Source: Variovorax ginsengisoli (GTDB lineage Bacteria; Pseudomonadota; Gammaproteobacteria; Burkholderiales; Burkholderiaceae_C). Taken from it: 64,000 nt of DNA. A program made the translations under genes and the position numbers. The stretch's first letter is position 1. Each line of letters starts with the position of its first letter. The stretch spans positions 108,238 through 172,237 of the forward strand of contig NZ_JAUSRO010000015.1 of NCBI RefSeq assembly GCF_030811835.1. The letters run 5' to 3'. Shown one piece after another: positions 50,279 to 60,045 of the stretch. The notes under the pieces were generated by a model that did not search any database, had not been told where the DNA came from, and saw nothing but the letters and a program-made list of their open reading frames with translations.

Positions 50279-51379
50279 TCAGGCCGAGAGGCCCTGTACC
50301 GCCTGGACCATGGCTTCGCGCGCCTGGTCGACGATCTGCCGCTTCCACGCATCCGTGTCGGTGTAGAAGGCGTCGCGCATGCGCGCGTGGATGGCTTCGG
50401 CCAGGTCCGGTGTGGCCCGGTCCGCATGCGCGTGCAGCCAGTGGTCGGCCTGGAGGGCGGCCATGACCTCCATCATCGGCAGCGTGCCGTATTCGAGGGC
50501 GATGGCCGTGGCCTCGGCCTGGGGGCACTCCTGGGCGACCGCGTTCCAGTTGAGGCCCGTCAGCAGGGTGGCGCTCGAAGAGCCGTCGTAGATCGATGTG
50601 ACGGGCGCCTTCGCGCTGCCCCACCACGCATTGGCGCGCGCATACGCGGCGGGGTCGTCGCGGCCGGCGAAGATGCGTTCGCCCAGGCCGTTGGGCCCCA
50701 GGCCGGTGTGCAGGTCGATCCACGCCAGGCGCGCGGCGGGCGCGCCGTGCGTGCGCAGCACCTGGCGGAAGGTCCGGTTGCTCCACGTGGGCGCCTGGCC
50801 GCCGAAGAACAGCCCGTCGTCGAACTGGTACTGCCCGGCGGTCACGGCCGCCTGGTAGGCGAGCATGCCGTGCTGGTCGATCCAGTGCGCCAGCGCGGCC
50901 TGGGTGTCGGCTGCGGGTGGCCATTCCGCCGGCAGCAGCAGGGCATGCAACTTCGCGTAGCCGGTATTCACGGGCAGCGGCTGGGTGAAGTCGATGAAGT
51001 TGCGGTTCAGGTCGACGTTCTCGTGCGTCACCCGGCGGCTGAAGGAAAAGCCGTGCGGATTGAGCCCGTGCACGTAGAGCACGCCGACGCCGGCCGCGCG
51101 CGCCTGGGCGCGCCATGCGGCGTCGTGCAGCGCAAACACTTGCACGCCGCTGCCGCAGTGGCCTTCGACGCCGTGGCAGGCGCTGCTGATCACCAGGCGC
51201 CGCGTGGCGTCGGCCGGGCCGTCGTAGACGACGTCCATCGCCAGGTCCTCGCCCTCGCAGCCCTTGAGCGGGTGCGGGTGGGTCTCGACCTTCAGGCCCG
51301 CGCCGACGCAGGCCTGCAGGAACTTCTGGCGTGCCTTCGCATAGGTCGGCGAGAAGGCGTCGGCCGCTTTCATCGTCAT
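50279..51379 (-). CDS. DUF2817 family protein, M14-like zinc carboxypeptidase fold
   Basis: A 366-residue protein. HGVEG at residues 69-73 gives an HxxE zinc motif, WIDLHTGLG a third ligand histidine, and RNFIDF the substrate-binding arginine-like segment, all as in M14-type carboxypeptidase/succinylglutamate desuccinylase folds. No signal peptide is present, so it is probably cytoplasmic. Its ATG overlaps the stop of the M20 peptidase gene by 4 nt, suggesting linked roles in trimming peptides or acylated amino acids. Confidence 0.85.
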   Translation of the reverse strand: MTMKAADAFSPTYAKARQKFLQACVGAGLKVETHPHPLKGCEGEDLAMDVVYDGPADATRRLVISSACHGVEGHCGSGVQVFALHDAAWRAQARAAGVGVLYVHGLNPHGFSFSRRVTHENVDLNRNFIDFTQPLPVNTGYAKLHALLLPAEWPPAADTQAALAHWIDQHGMLAYQAAVTAGQYQFDDGLFFGGQAPTWSNRTFRQVLRTHGAPAARLAWIDLHTGLGPNGLGERIFAGRDDPAAYARANAWWGSAKAPVTSIYDGSSSATLLTGLNWNAVAQECPQAEATAIALEYGTLPMMEVMAALQADHWLHAHADRATPDLAEAIHARMRDAFYTDTDAWKRQIVDQAREAMVQAVQGLSA

Positions 51380-52575
51380 GCGGGCGCCTTGGGTGCGAGG
51401 AACTTCTCGGCCATCTGCACCCAGCAGGTCGCACCCAGCGGGATCAGGTCGTCGTTGAAGTCGTAGCTGGCGTTGTGCAGCGTGCAGGGGCCGCCGCCAT
51501 GGTGCATGTCGCGGTGCGCACCGTCGCCGTTGCCGATGAAGGCGTAGGCGCCGGGCTTGGCCAGCAGCATGAACGAGAAGTCTTCGGCCGTCATCGCTGC
51601 TTCCTGCATCAGCACGTTGTCGGCGCCCACGATCTCGGCCATCACCTCGCGCGCGAAATCGGCTTCCGCGGCGCTGTTGATGGTCGGCGGGTAGTTGCGG
51701 TTGAAGTGGAACTCGCAGGTCGCGTCGTGCGCGGCGCTGATGTGCTCGGTGATCTTCTTCATGCGCGCCTCGATCATGTCGAGCACCTCCAGCGTGAAGG
51801 TGCGCACGGTGCCCTGCAGCTCGCAGCTGTCGGGGATCACGTTGCTGGCTTCGCCCGCATGGATCATCGTGACCGAGATCAGCCCGGTGTCGGTCGGCTT
51901 CTTGGTGCGCGTGAGGATGGTCTGGAAGGCCTGCACCATCTCGCAGGCCACCGGCACCGGATCGATGCCTGTGTGTGGCAGCGCGGCATGGCCGCCCTTG
52001 CCGTGGATGGTGATCTTGAAGTCGTTGCTCGACGCCATGGCCGGGCCTGGGCTCACGGCGAACTGGCCGACCTTCATGCCGGGCCAGTTGTGCATGCCGA
52101 AGACGGCGTCCATGGGGAATTGCTCGAACAGGCCTTCCTTGACCATCTCGCGGGCGCCGCCGCCGCCTTCTTCGGCCGGCTGGAAGATCAGGTACACGGT
52201 GCCATCGAAGTTGCGGTGCGTGGCCATGTGCTGCGCCGCGGCCAGCAGCATGGCGGTGTGGCCGTCATGGCCGCAGGCGTGCATCTTGCCCTGGTGCTGG
52301 CTGGCGTGCGCGAAGGTGTTGAGCTCGGTCACCGGCAGGGCGTCCATGTCGGCGCGCAGGCCGATGGCGCGGGAGCTGGTGCCGTTCTTCAGGATGCCGA
52401 TCACGCCGGTGGTGGCCAGGCCTCGGTGGATCGGGATGCCCCACTCGGTCAGCTTGGCCGCCACCACGTCGGCCGTGCGGACCTCCTGGAAGCAGAGTTC
52501 GGGGTGGGCGTGGATGTCGCGTCGGATCGAGGCGATGCCAGCCGCTTGGGTGACGAGCGAGTCGAGGAGTTTCAT
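51376..52575 (-). CDS. M20 family amidohydrolase (hippurate hydrolase/IAA-amino-acid hydrolase-like)
   Basis: A 399-residue metallohydrolase. The metal-binding CGHDGHTAML segment carries C101, H103 and H106; PAEEGGGGARE supplies the catalytic glutamate, and MTAEDFSFML and GPCTLHNASYDFND complete the site. It resembles N-acyl-amino-acid hydrolases of the hippurate type. The ATG at 52575 sits where the family begins (MKLLDSLVTQAAGIASIRRD); the longer frame is not coding. It is coupled to the DUF2817 gene. Confidence 0.92.
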   Translation of the reverse strand: MKLLDSLVTQAAGIASIRRDIHAHPELCFQEVRTADVVAAKLTEWGIPIHRGLATTGVIGILKNGTSSRAIGLRADMDALPVTELNTFAHASQHQGKMHACGHDGHTAMLLAAAQHMATHRNFDGTVYLIFQPAEEGGGGAREMVKEGLFEQFPMDAVFGMHNWPGMKVGQFAVSPGPAMASSNDFKITIHGKGGHAALPHTGIDPVPVACEMVQAFQTILTRTKKPTDTGLISVTMIHAGEASNVIPDSCELQGTVRTFTLEVLDMIEARMKKITEHISAAHDATCEFHFNRNYPPTINSAAEADFAREVMAEIVGADNVLMQEAAMTAEDFSFMLLAKPGAYAFIGNGDGAHRDMHHGGGPCTLHNASYDFNDDLIPLGATCWVQMAEKFLAPKAPA

Positions 52576-52658
52576 GCAGGAAGTGTTGCACAGCCCCAGG
52601 CTTTGCGCACTCCGTGCGGCATCCGCGGTGTCTCGCGGCGCAGTTCCCTGACGCTGGC

Positions 52659-53873
52659 TCAGCGGCCGGCTTGCTGCAGGTAGGTCGCGCGGGCGGCCAG
52701 CGCCGTATCGGTGAAGTCGGTGAATACGCCGTCCACGCCCAGGCGATAGAAGGCCAGGTATTCGTTCTTCGCGTCGCCCTGGTAGTCGGACGCCAGGCGG
52801 CGCGACTCGTTGCGGAAGGTGAAGGGGTGCACGAACAGGCCCGCCTGGTGCGCGTCGGCGACCAGCGTGGTGGGCGCCGTGGAGGTGGCGTCGGCGTCGT
52901 TGATCTTGCCGTCGCGGTTGACATCCACCGGCTTGCCGTCGGCGCCGATGGTGCCCCTGATGCTCACGATGTAGCGCTTCCACGGGCCGATGCCGTCGGC
53001 GTACGTCTTGATCTCGGCCAGCCCGGCGGGCGTGACCATCACGCTGAAATTGCGGCGATCGCCTGCCTGGGTCCACTCGTAGGGGCGGTCGACCGGCACC
53101 GCGTAGGTGATGGCACCCGTCTTCATGTCGATGCCGTCGCCGTCGATCAGCTGCACCATGGGCGTCTTCAGGCCCTGGCGCTTCATGTACTTGAGGCTGC
53201 CGGGCTCGAAGGACTGCACGAACACCGGTGCGTTGCGGCTGTTCCAGCCGGCAGCCTCCAGGATGGCGATGAGCTTGTCTTCCATCGGCAGGCCCAGATC
53301 GCGGAAGTAGGTCGGATTCTTGGTTTCGGGGTAGATGGCGATCGTGCGGCCGGTTTCCTTCGATTTCGCCTTGGCCAGGTCGACCACCTCCTGGAAGGTG
53401 GGCACCTTGAAGCGGCCATTGAACTGCTGCGGGCGCTCCGCGTCGGTGGAGATGGCGCCCAGCGTCTTGAGTTCGGCCAGGGTGAATTCGTCGACGAACC
53501 AGCCGGTCTGCGTTTCGCCGTCGACCTGCTTGGTCTTCTTGCGCGCGGCGAATTCGGGGTGTGCGGCGACGTCGGTGCTGGTGGCCAGGTTCGGGTCGTG
53601 GCGGGTGACGAGCACGCCGTCGCGGGTCGACAACAGGTCCATCTCGATCACGTCGGCCCCCAGTTCGATGGCCCGGGCGTAGGCTTCCAGCGTTTCTTCG
53701 GGCAGCTGGCCCGATGCACCGCGATGCGCCACGACCAGCGGCGGCTTGCCGTCGAGGGTGGACAGCGTGCCCGACGGCGTGGCGCAGGCGCCGAGCGCGA
53801 GCGCGGCAGCCGTGGCGAAGGCGGTGCGCGTCAGGCGCGCGGCGTGGAGGCAGGAGGCGAAGGGACGGGCCAT
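52659..53873 (-). CDS. glpQ: GlpQ-like glycerophosphodiester phosphodiesterase, lipoprotein, with EF-hand loop
   Basis: A 404-residue envelope enzyme cleaving glycerophosphodiesters. The signal ends in a lipobox (LALGAC, Cys30), unlike soluble periplasmic E. coli GlpQ. The catalytic HRGASGQLPEETLEA segment starts at H50, and DLLSTRDGVLVTRHDPNL is conserved. Residues 317-328 (DVNRDGKINDAD) match a canonical EF-hand/dockerin loop, D-x-N-x-D-G-x-I-x-x-x-D, suggesting a second calcium site. The ATG at 53873 has GGAG upstream on a plausible spacing. Confidence 0.92.
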   Translation of the reverse strand: MARPFASCLHAARLTRTAFATAAALALGACATPSGTLSTLDGKPPLVVAHRGASGQLPEETLEAYARAIELGADVIEMDLLSTRDGVLVTRHDPNLATSTDVAAHPEFAARKKTKQVDGETQTGWFVDEFTLAELKTLGAISTDAERPQQFNGRFKVPTFQEVVDLAKAKSKETGRTIAIYPETKNPTYFRDLGLPMEDKLIAILEAAGWNSRNAPVFVQSFEPGSLKYMKRQGLKTPMVQLIDGDGIDMKTGAITYAVPVDRPYEWTQAGDRRNFSVMVTPAGLAEIKTYADGIGPWKRYIVSIRGTIGADGKPVDVNRDGKINDADATSTAPTTLVADAHQAGLFVHPFTFRNESRRLASDYQGDAKNEYLAFYRLGVDGVFTDFTDTALAARATYLQQAGR

Positions 53874-53988
53874 GGGAATCTCTCCGGAGCGTGCAAATGA
53901 CAGTGGACAGTGACACAGCCTACACCCGCGGCATGACGGATTTCCCCGCGTCGTGCGAGACGGGTGGCAGTTCCGGGAGAATGCGGGC

Positions 53989-55167
53989 ATGGCACACATC
54001 CTCTCGGCCCGCGGGCTCGAATTCGCGCAGACGCTGGTGCGCATGAACACCATCAGCGCAAACAGCAACCTCGAACTGATCCACTTCGCACGCGACCACC
54101 TCGCGTCGCTGGGCGTGGCCAGCCGCCTGACCTACAACGCCGACCGGACCAAGGCCAACCTGTTCGCCACGCTCGGCGAAGGCAAGCCGGCCGGGGTGAT
54201 CGTCTCGGGCCACACCGACACGGTGCCCTGGAACGGCCAGGCCTGGACCGTCGATCCGTTGTCGGCCGTGGTGCAGGAAGGCGGCGGCGAGCAGCGCCTG
54301 TACGGCCGCGGCTCGGCGGACATGAAGAGTTTCATCGCGCTCGCGCTGGCCAATGCCGACCACTTCCTGGCGAGCGATTCGCCCTTTGCCGTGCACTTCT
54401 CCTTCAGCTACGACGAAGAGGTCGGCTGCTTTGGGGTGCGCGAACTCATCGCCGACATGAAGGACGGGGGCATCAAGCCGCTGGCCTGCATCATCGGCGA
54501 GCCCACGCTCATGGTGCCGGCCATTGCCCACAAGGGCGTCTACCGCTACCGTTGCTGCGTCCGCGGCAAGGAGGCGCATTCATCGCTCACGCCGCAATCG
54601 GTCAACGCCATCGAGATGGCCGCGCGGGTGGTCGGCAAGGTGCGCGACATGGCCGAGGGCTTCGAGCGCGAGGAGCCGCGCTACGAAGGCTTCGACGTGC
54701 CGTTCAGCACCGCGAGCGTGGGGCAGTTCAATGGCGGCATTGCCGACAACGTGGTGCCGCGCGACGCCGAGTTCCGCTACGAATTCCGCAACCTGCCCAC
54801 GGCCGACGCGCACCAGATGCAGAGCGAGGTGATCGCCTTCGCCCGCGAAAAGGAAGCCACCATGCGCAAGGTGGCGCCCGATGCCGGTTTCAGCTTCGAA
54901 ACCATTTGCGAGGTGCCCAGTTTCCTGGGCGCGGCCGACGACCCGGTCACCCGGCTGGCGCAACGCCTGTCGGGTGAGCAGCGCACCACGCTGGTCGCCT
55001 TCGGCACCGAGGCGGGGCTGTTCAAGGCTTCGGGCATTCCCACCGTGGTGTGCGGCCCGGGCAGCATCACGCAGGCGCACCAGCCCGACGAGTACGTGTC
55101 GATCACCCAACTCGCGCGCTGCGAGCAGTTCCTGCGCGACCTCGCCACCACGCGCGAGATCGGGTGA
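53989..55167 (+). CDS. argE: Acetylornithine deacetylase (ArgE-type M20 peptidase)
   Basis: A 392-residue zinc enzyme removing acetyl from N-acetylornithine in arginine synthesis. Metal motifs are SGHTDTVPW (H75, D77), YGRGSADMKSF and YDEEVGCFG with the catalytic Glu. The dimerisation-domain histidine is in GKEAHSSLTP. FGTEAGLFKASGIPTVVCGPG is typical of ArgE. GGAG lies about 10 nt upstream of the ATG at 53989. A related N-acyl-amino-acid deacetylase cannot be excluded. Confidence 0.9.
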   Translation: MAHILSARGLEFAQTLVRMNTISANSNLELIHFARDHLASLGVASRLTYNADRTKANLFATLGEGKPAGVIVSGHTDTVPWNGQAWTVDPLSAVVQEGGGEQRLYGRGSADMKSFIALALANADHFLASDSPFAVHFSFSYDEEVGCFGVRELIADMKDGGIKPLACIIGEPTLMVPAIAHKGVYRYRCCVRGKEAHSSLTPQSVNAIEMAARVVGKVRDMAEGFEREEPRYEGFDVPFSTASVGQFNGGIADNVVPRDAEFRYEFRNLPTADAHQMQSEVIAFAREKEATMRKVAPDAGFSFETICEVPSFLGAADDPVTRLAQRLSGEQRTTLVAFGTEAGLFKASGIPTVVCGPGSITQAHQPDEYVSITQLARCEQFLRDLATTREIG

Positions 55168-55207
55168 ACGTGACGGCCGTCCCCGCACGGAGCGCGCCGC
55201 CCGTCGC

Positions 55208-56428
55208 ATGAAACGCATCGCGGTCGGACTGCTGTGTGGCGCAGCGCTGCTGTATGCGGTGGCGATCGCGCTGCAGGCACGCCACCCGGCGTGGGGCTAT
55301 GTCGCCGCGTTCGCCGAGGCGGCCATGGTCGGCGCCATCGCCGACTGGTTCGCCGTGGTGGCGCTGTTTCGCCATCCGCTGGGCCTGCCGATTCCGCACA
55401 CCGCCATCATTCCGGCCAACAAGGACCGCATCGGCGCCAAGCTCGCCGGCTTCATCGTCGACAACTTCCTGAGCACACCCCAGGTGCTGGCCAAGCTGGC
55501 GCAGTTCGACCCGGCCGCTCGCCTGGCGACATGGCTGTCGGCGCCGGCCAACGGCAAAAAGCTGGGCGACTATGCGGTGGCGATGGTGCGCTATGGCCTG
55601 TCGGCGTTCGACGATGCACGCGTGCGCGACTTCCTGGGCCGTGCCGCCTCGGCGGGACTGGCGCGGCTCGACCTGTCGCGCCTGCTCGGCCAGGCGCTGG
55701 ATGCACTCACCGCCGAAGGGCGCCACCAGCGCCTGCTGGACGGTGTGCTGGGCCAGGTGGCCGAACTGATGGACGACGACGCCATCCAGGCGCAGATCAC
55801 CGAGGCCATTGCGCGAGAAATCAAGACGCTGAAGTACGTGGGGCTGGACCAGGTCGCCGCGCGAGCGGCCACGCGCAAGATCGTCTCTGCGGTGGCGCGC
55901 ACCCTGGCTGAAATGGCGGCCGAGCCGGCGCATCCGCTGCGCCAGCGCTTTGACCATTTCATGGACGACTTTGTCCTGCGGCTGAAGCTGGACCCTGAAT
56001 TCCATGCGCGCGGCGAGCAGATCCGTGCCGAGCTGCAGGCGCATCCGGCGCTGGCCGACTACCTGCACGGCCTCTGGGGCCAACTGCTGGCCTGGCTGCA
56101 CGACGATCTGGGCCGCGGCGATTCGACGATTCGCGCGCGCATTGCCGCCATGGCCGGCGCGGTCGGCGAGCGGCTGCAGCGGGACGAGGCGATCCGCCAA
56201 TGGATCAATGAGCAGCTCATTGCCGCCGCGCCGCTGGCGATCGAGCGCTACCGCGAAGACATCCGCCGCTACATCGTCGAGCGGGTGGGCCAGTGGAACG
56301 CCGAAGAAATGACGGTGGAACTCGAACGCAACATCGGCCGCGATCTGCAGTTCATCCGTATCAACGGCACGCTGGTCGGCGGACTGGTCGGGCTCCTGAT
56401 CCACACGGCGACGCAGCTGCTGCGCTGA
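55208..56428 (+). CDS. DUF445 family membrane protein (YjiN-like)
   Basis: A 406-residue protein with N-terminal hydrophobic helices (AVGLLCGAALLYAVAIALQA; WGYVAAFAEAAMVGAIADWFAVVALFRHPLG in two parts) and a hydrophobic C-terminus (NGTLVGGLVGLLIHTATQLL). The long middle is helical and amphipathic. The DWFAVVALFRHPLGLPIPHTAI segment is the DUF445 hallmark. The family's function is not known. It follows argE by 40 nt on the same strand. Confidence 0.88.
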   Translation: MKRIAVGLLCGAALLYAVAIALQARHPAWGYVAAFAEAAMVGAIADWFAVVALFRHPLGLPIPHTAIIPANKDRIGAKLAGFIVDNFLSTPQVLAKLAQFDPAARLATWLSAPANGKKLGDYAVAMVRYGLSAFDDARVRDFLGRAASAGLARLDLSRLLGQALDALTAEGRHQRLLDGVLGQVAELMDDDAIQAQITEAIAREIKTLKYVGLDQVAARAATRKIVSAVARTLAEMAAEPAHPLRQRFDHFMDDFVLRLKLDPEFHARGEQIRAELQAHPALADYLHGLWGQLLAWLHDDLGRGDSTIRARIAAMAGAVGERLQRDEAIRQWINEQLIAAAPLAIERYREDIRRYIVERVGQWNAEEMTVELERNIGRDLQFIRINGTLVGGLVGLLIHTATQLLR

Positions 56429-56478
56429 GCCGGCCGCGCAGGCCTGTCGTGTGCGCCACTTGCCACTAGACTCCAGCG

Positions 56479-58575
56479 ATGTCTGACCTCCAGGCGACCC
56501 CGATGATGGCCGATACCTCTTCTTCCTTCTCCTCGCAAGGCTCGCAAGCCTCGCAGCCCGTGACCGTGCGCGGCGCCTGCCCGCACGACTGCCCCGACAC
56601 CTGCGCGCTGGTCACCACGGTGCAGGACGGCGTGGCCGTCAAGCTCCAGGGCAACCCGGCGCATGCGCACACGGGCGGCGTGCTGTGCACGAAGGTGTCG
56701 CGCTACATCGAACGCAACAACCACGCCGACCGGCTGGTGCAGCCGTTGCGGCGGTTCGGTCCCAAGGGCGCCGGGCAGTTCGAGCCCGTGACCTGGGACG
56801 TGGCGCTCGACGACATCGCGGCGCGGCTGAAGGCCATTGCCGCCCGCGACCCGGAGGCCGTGCTGCCCTACAGCTACGCCGGCACCATGGGCCTGGTGCA
56901 GGGCGAGTCGATGGACCGCCGCTTCTTCCACAAGCTGGGCGCTTCGCTGCTCGACCGCACCATCTGCGCGACCGCCGGCAGCGAAGCCATGACCTACACC
57001 CTCGGCGGCAAGGTGGGCATGCGGGTGGAGCACTTTGCCGAGTCGAAGCTGATCGTCATCTGGGGCAGCAACTCGATCGGCAGCAACCTGCACTTCTGGC
57101 GCCATGCGCAGGCGGCCAAGCGCGCAGGCGCCCGGCTGGTGTGCATCGATCCGCGCAAGACCGAGACGGCCGACAAGTGCGACGAACACATCGCGCTGAT
57201 GCCGGGCACCGATGCAGCGCTGGCGTTTGCGCTGATGCACGAGCTCATCCGCAACGACTGGCTCGATCACGACTACCTCGCGCAGCACACGCTGGGATGG
57301 GACGCGCTGCGCGAACGCGCGCTGCAGTGGCCACCCGCGCGTGCTGCGGCGGTGTGCGGCGTGCCCGAGGCGCAGATCGTGGCGCTGGCGCGCGACTACG
57401 GCACCACCAAACCGGCCGCCATCCGCCTGAATTACGGCATGCAGCGGGTGCGCGGCGGCGGCAATGCGGCGCGCGCGATAGCCTGCCTGCCGGCGCTCGT
57501 CGGTGCCTGGCGCCATCGATCGGGTGGACTGCTGCTGAGCAGCTCGGGCAGTTTTCCGGTCGACCGCGCGGCATTGCAACGCCCCGACCTGCTGGCGGGC
57601 CGAAAGCCGCGCACCGTCAACATGAGCACCATCGGCGATGCGCTGCTGGAGACCGTGCGGCCGGTGGAGGCCCTGGTCGTCTACAACAGCAACCCCGTGG
57701 CCGTGGCGCCCGAGTCGGCCAAGGTGGTGGCGGGCTTTGCGCGTGAAGACCTCTTCACCGTGGTGCTCGAGCAGTTCCCGACCGACACAGCCGACTACGC
57801 CGACTACCTGCTGCCTGCGACCACCCAGCTCGAGCACTGGGACATCCACACCAGCTACGGCCACACCGACGTGCTGCTCAATCGCCCGGCCATCGCGCCG
57901 CGCGGCGAGGCGCGCAGCAACGCCTGGGTGTTCCGCGAGTTGGCACGCCGCATGGGCTTCGACGAACCCTGCTTTGCCGACGACGACGAGGCGCTGTGCC
58001 GCAGCGCCTTCGCGCCGGGCGTCATCGATTTCGAGCAGTTGCAAGCGCAGGGCTTCACCACCGTGGCCCTGCCCGAGGCGCCTTTTGCCGCAGGTGGTTT
58101 CCCGACGCCGTCGGGCAAGTGCGAGTTCTTCAGCGCGCGGCTGGCCGCGCAGGGCATGGACGGCCTGCCCGACCATGTGCCCAACTACGAGACGGCCGGC
58201 AGTTCGGCCGCGTTCCCGCTGGCGATGATCTCGCCGCCTGCGCGCAACTTCCTCAATTCGACCTTCGTCAATGTGACCAGCCTGCGTGCCATCGAGGGCG
58301 AGCCGCTGCTGGAGATCCATGCCGACGATGCGGCCGCCCGTGGCATCGTGGACGGGGCGATGGTGCGGGTGTTCAACGGCCGCGGCACGCATCGCTGCCG
58401 TGCCGAGATTTCGCGTCGCGCCCGGCCGGGCGTGGTGCACGGCATGGGCATCTGGTGGCGCAAGCTGGGCTTCGACGGCACCAACGTCAATGAGCTCACC
58501 AGCCAGCGGCTGACCGATATCGGCCGCGGCCCGACTTTCTACGACTGCCTCGTGCAAGTCGAAAAAAGCGCATGA
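56479..58575 (+). CDS. Molybdopterin-dependent oxidoreductase (CISM catalytic subunit)
   Basis: A 698-residue enzyme of the DMSO-reductase family. The N-terminal [4Fe-4S] ligands are C34, C38, C42 and C70 (C-x3-C-x3-C-x27-C; ACPHDCPDTCALV...GVLCTK), and K72 is the usual electron-path lysine. Bis-MGD binding motifs follow (WGSNSIGSNLHFW, VCIDPRKTETA). There is no Tat signal, so it is cytoplasmic. No iron-sulfur or membrane subunit is adjacent. The substrate is unknown; formate-dehydrogenase-like, assimilatory and thiosulfate-type homologues are all possible. Confidence 0.88.
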   Translation: MSDLQATPMMADTSSSFSSQGSQASQPVTVRGACPHDCPDTCALVTTVQDGVAVKLQGNPAHAHTGGVLCTKVSRYIERNNHADRLVQPLRRFGPKGAGQFEPVTWDVALDDIAARLKAIAARDPEAVLPYSYAGTMGLVQGESMDRRFFHKLGASLLDRTICATAGSEAMTYTLGGKVGMRVEHFAESKLIVIWGSNSIGSNLHFWRHAQAAKRAGARLVCIDPRKTETADKCDEHIALMPGTDAALAFALMHELIRNDWLDHDYLAQHTLGWDALRERALQWPPARAAAVCGVPEAQIVALARDYGTTKPAAIRLNYGMQRVRGGGNAARAIACLPALVGAWRHRSGGLLLSSSGSFPVDRAALQRPDLLAGRKPRTVNMSTIGDALLETVRPVEALVVYNSNPVAVAPESAKVVAGFAREDLFTVVLEQFPTDTADYADYLLPATTQLEHWDIHTSYGHTDVLLNRPAIAPRGEARSNAWVFRELARRMGFDEPCFADDDEALCRSAFAPGVIDFEQLQAQGFTTVALPEAPFAAGGFPTPSGKCEFFSARLAAQGMDGLPDHVPNYETAGSSAAFPLAMISPPARNFLNSTFVNVTSLRAIEGEPLLEIHADDAAARGIVDGAMVRVFNGRGTHRCRAEISRRARPGVVHGMGIWWRKLGFDGTNVNELTSQRLTDIGRGPTFYDCLVQVEKSA

Positions 58576-59747
58576 GACCCTGGCGCAGCGCGCTGCGCAC
58601 GATGCTCGCGCTCGGTCTGGCGCTGGTGCTCGCAGGTTGCGCCGACCTCGGCTACTACTGGCAGTCGGCCAGCGGCCATCTGGGCGTGATGCGCGCTGCG
58701 CGGCCGGTCGATGACTGGCTGGCCGATCCGACGACGTCCGCGGCGCTCAAGGCGAAGCTCGAACTCACCCAGCGTATCCGCCGTTTCGCCGTGACCGACG
58801 TCGGCCTGCCCGACAACCGCAGCTACACCGGCTACGCCGACCTGCACCGGCGTGCTGCCGTGTGGAATGTGGTGGCCGCGCCGCGCTATGCACTCACGCT
58901 GGAGACCTGGTGCTTTCCGGTGGCCGGCTGCGTGGGCTACCGTGGCTACTACGACGAGGCGCTGGCCAACCGCGAGGCCGAAGTGCAGCGTGCCAAGGGG
59001 CTGGAAGTCTCGGTGTATCCGGTGCCTGCCTACTCGACCCTGGGCTGGCTGAACTGGGCCGGAGGCGATCCGCTGCTCAGCACCTTCATCGGTTATCCGG
59101 AAGGCGAACTCGCACGGCTGATCTTCCACGAACTGGCGCACCAGATGCTCTACGTGCCTGACGACACGCGCTTCAACGAGTCCTTCGCCACGGCGGTCGA
59201 GCGCATCGGCGGTGCACGCTGGCTCGCGAGCCGGGCTGGCGACGCCGCACGCGCCGAGTACGCGCAGTTCGACCTGCAGCGCCAGCAGTTCCGCGCGCTG
59301 GCGCTGTCCACGCGCCAGCAGCTCGAGGGGATCTACGGCTCGAACGAGGCGCGCGCTGGCGACTGGCCGGCTGTCGAAGCGATGAAGCAGGCCGCGATGC
59401 GCGACTTCCATGCGCGCTATGCCCAGTTGAAGGCGGGGTGGAGCGGCCCTCGCCAGAACGCCTACGACGCCTGGGTGGCCCGTGCCAACAATGCGATGTT
59501 TGGCGCTCAGGCGGCCTACGACGATCTGGTGCCGGCCTTCGAGGCGCTGCATGCACGCGAAGGTGGCGACTGGCCGCGCTTCTACGCGGAGGTCCGGCGC
59601 ATCGCGGCGCTCCCGAAGGCCGAGCGGCTGCGGGCGCTGCAGGCCCTGCAGCCTGCGACGGCTGCCGCCTACACCCGCGAGGTCGCGCTTCGCGGCACAC
59701 TCGCCATCTCTATCTCCCCCTCAAAGAACGGACACAACGGTGGCTGA
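58572..59747 (+). CDS. Zinc aminopeptidase-like lipoprotein (PF10023/DUF2265 family)
   Basis: A 391-residue protein with a lipoprotein signal (LGLALVLAGC, Cys23) and an HExxH zinc site, HELAH, at 186-190, followed by FNESFATAVE, whose Glu is the likely third ligand. The family is annotated as predicted aminopeptidases; the substrate is unknown. It should be anchored in the envelope. It overlaps the molybdoenzyme stop by 4 nt (ATGA) and the next gene start by 8 nt. Confidence 0.88.
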   Translation: MRPWRSALRTMLALGLALVLAGCADLGYYWQSASGHLGVMRAARPVDDWLADPTTSAALKAKLELTQRIRRFAVTDVGLPDNRSYTGYADLHRRAAVWNVVAAPRYALTLETWCFPVAGCVGYRGYYDEALANREAEVQRAKGLEVSVYPVPAYSTLGWLNWAGGDPLLSTFIGYPEGELARLIFHELAHQMLYVPDDTRFNESFATAVERIGGARWLASRAGDAARAEYAQFDLQRQQFRALALSTRQQLEGIYGSNEARAGDWPAVEAMKQAAMRDFHARYAQLKAGWSGPRQNAYDAWVARANNAMFGAQAAYDDLVPAFEALHAREGGDWPRFYAEVRRIAALPKAERLRALQALQPATAAAYTREVALRGTLAISISPSKNGHNGG

Positions 59748-60045
59748 CATTCATATCGAGCGCAATCATGCGCTGGGCCTCGATCGCGCGCGGGCCGTGT
59801 GCCGCCAGTGGGTCGAGGAGGCGGAAAAAGACTTCGGGCTTGCCTGCACCTGGACGCCAGGAGAAGCCGGCGACACCGTCGAATTCAAGCGCGTGGGCAT
59901 CGAGGGCAAGGTGCATGTCACGGGCGACGTCTTCGTCGTCGACATGCAGCTGGGCTTTCTGCTCGACGCGTTCAGCGACGCCATCAAGGACAAGGTTACC
60001 CGCAACCTCGATCGCATGATCGACGCACCGCCACACGCCGCATGA
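59740..60045 (+). CDS. Polyhydroxyalkanoic acid system family protein (PHA granule-associated)
   Basis: A 101-residue protein matching the small PHA_gran_rgn type (ADIHIERNHALGLDRARAVC, then VTGDVFVVDMQLGFLLDAF). Family members associate with polyhydroxyalkanoate granules; the exact role is unknown. The start is GTG at 59740, inside the end of the peptidase gene. Its stop overlaps the start of the transporter gene as ATGA. A phasin gene lies 3.2 kb downstream. Confidence 0.85.
   Translation: MADIHIERNHALGLDRARAVCRQWVEEAEKDFGLACTWTPGEAGDTVEFKRVGIEGKVHVTGDVFVVDMQLGFLLDAFSDAIKDKVTRNLDRMIDAPPHAA

Noticed and set aside
56269..58557. 762-codon minus-strand open frame across the molybdoenzyme
   Set aside because: It is the shadow of a well-supported gene; no domain or ribosome site supports it.
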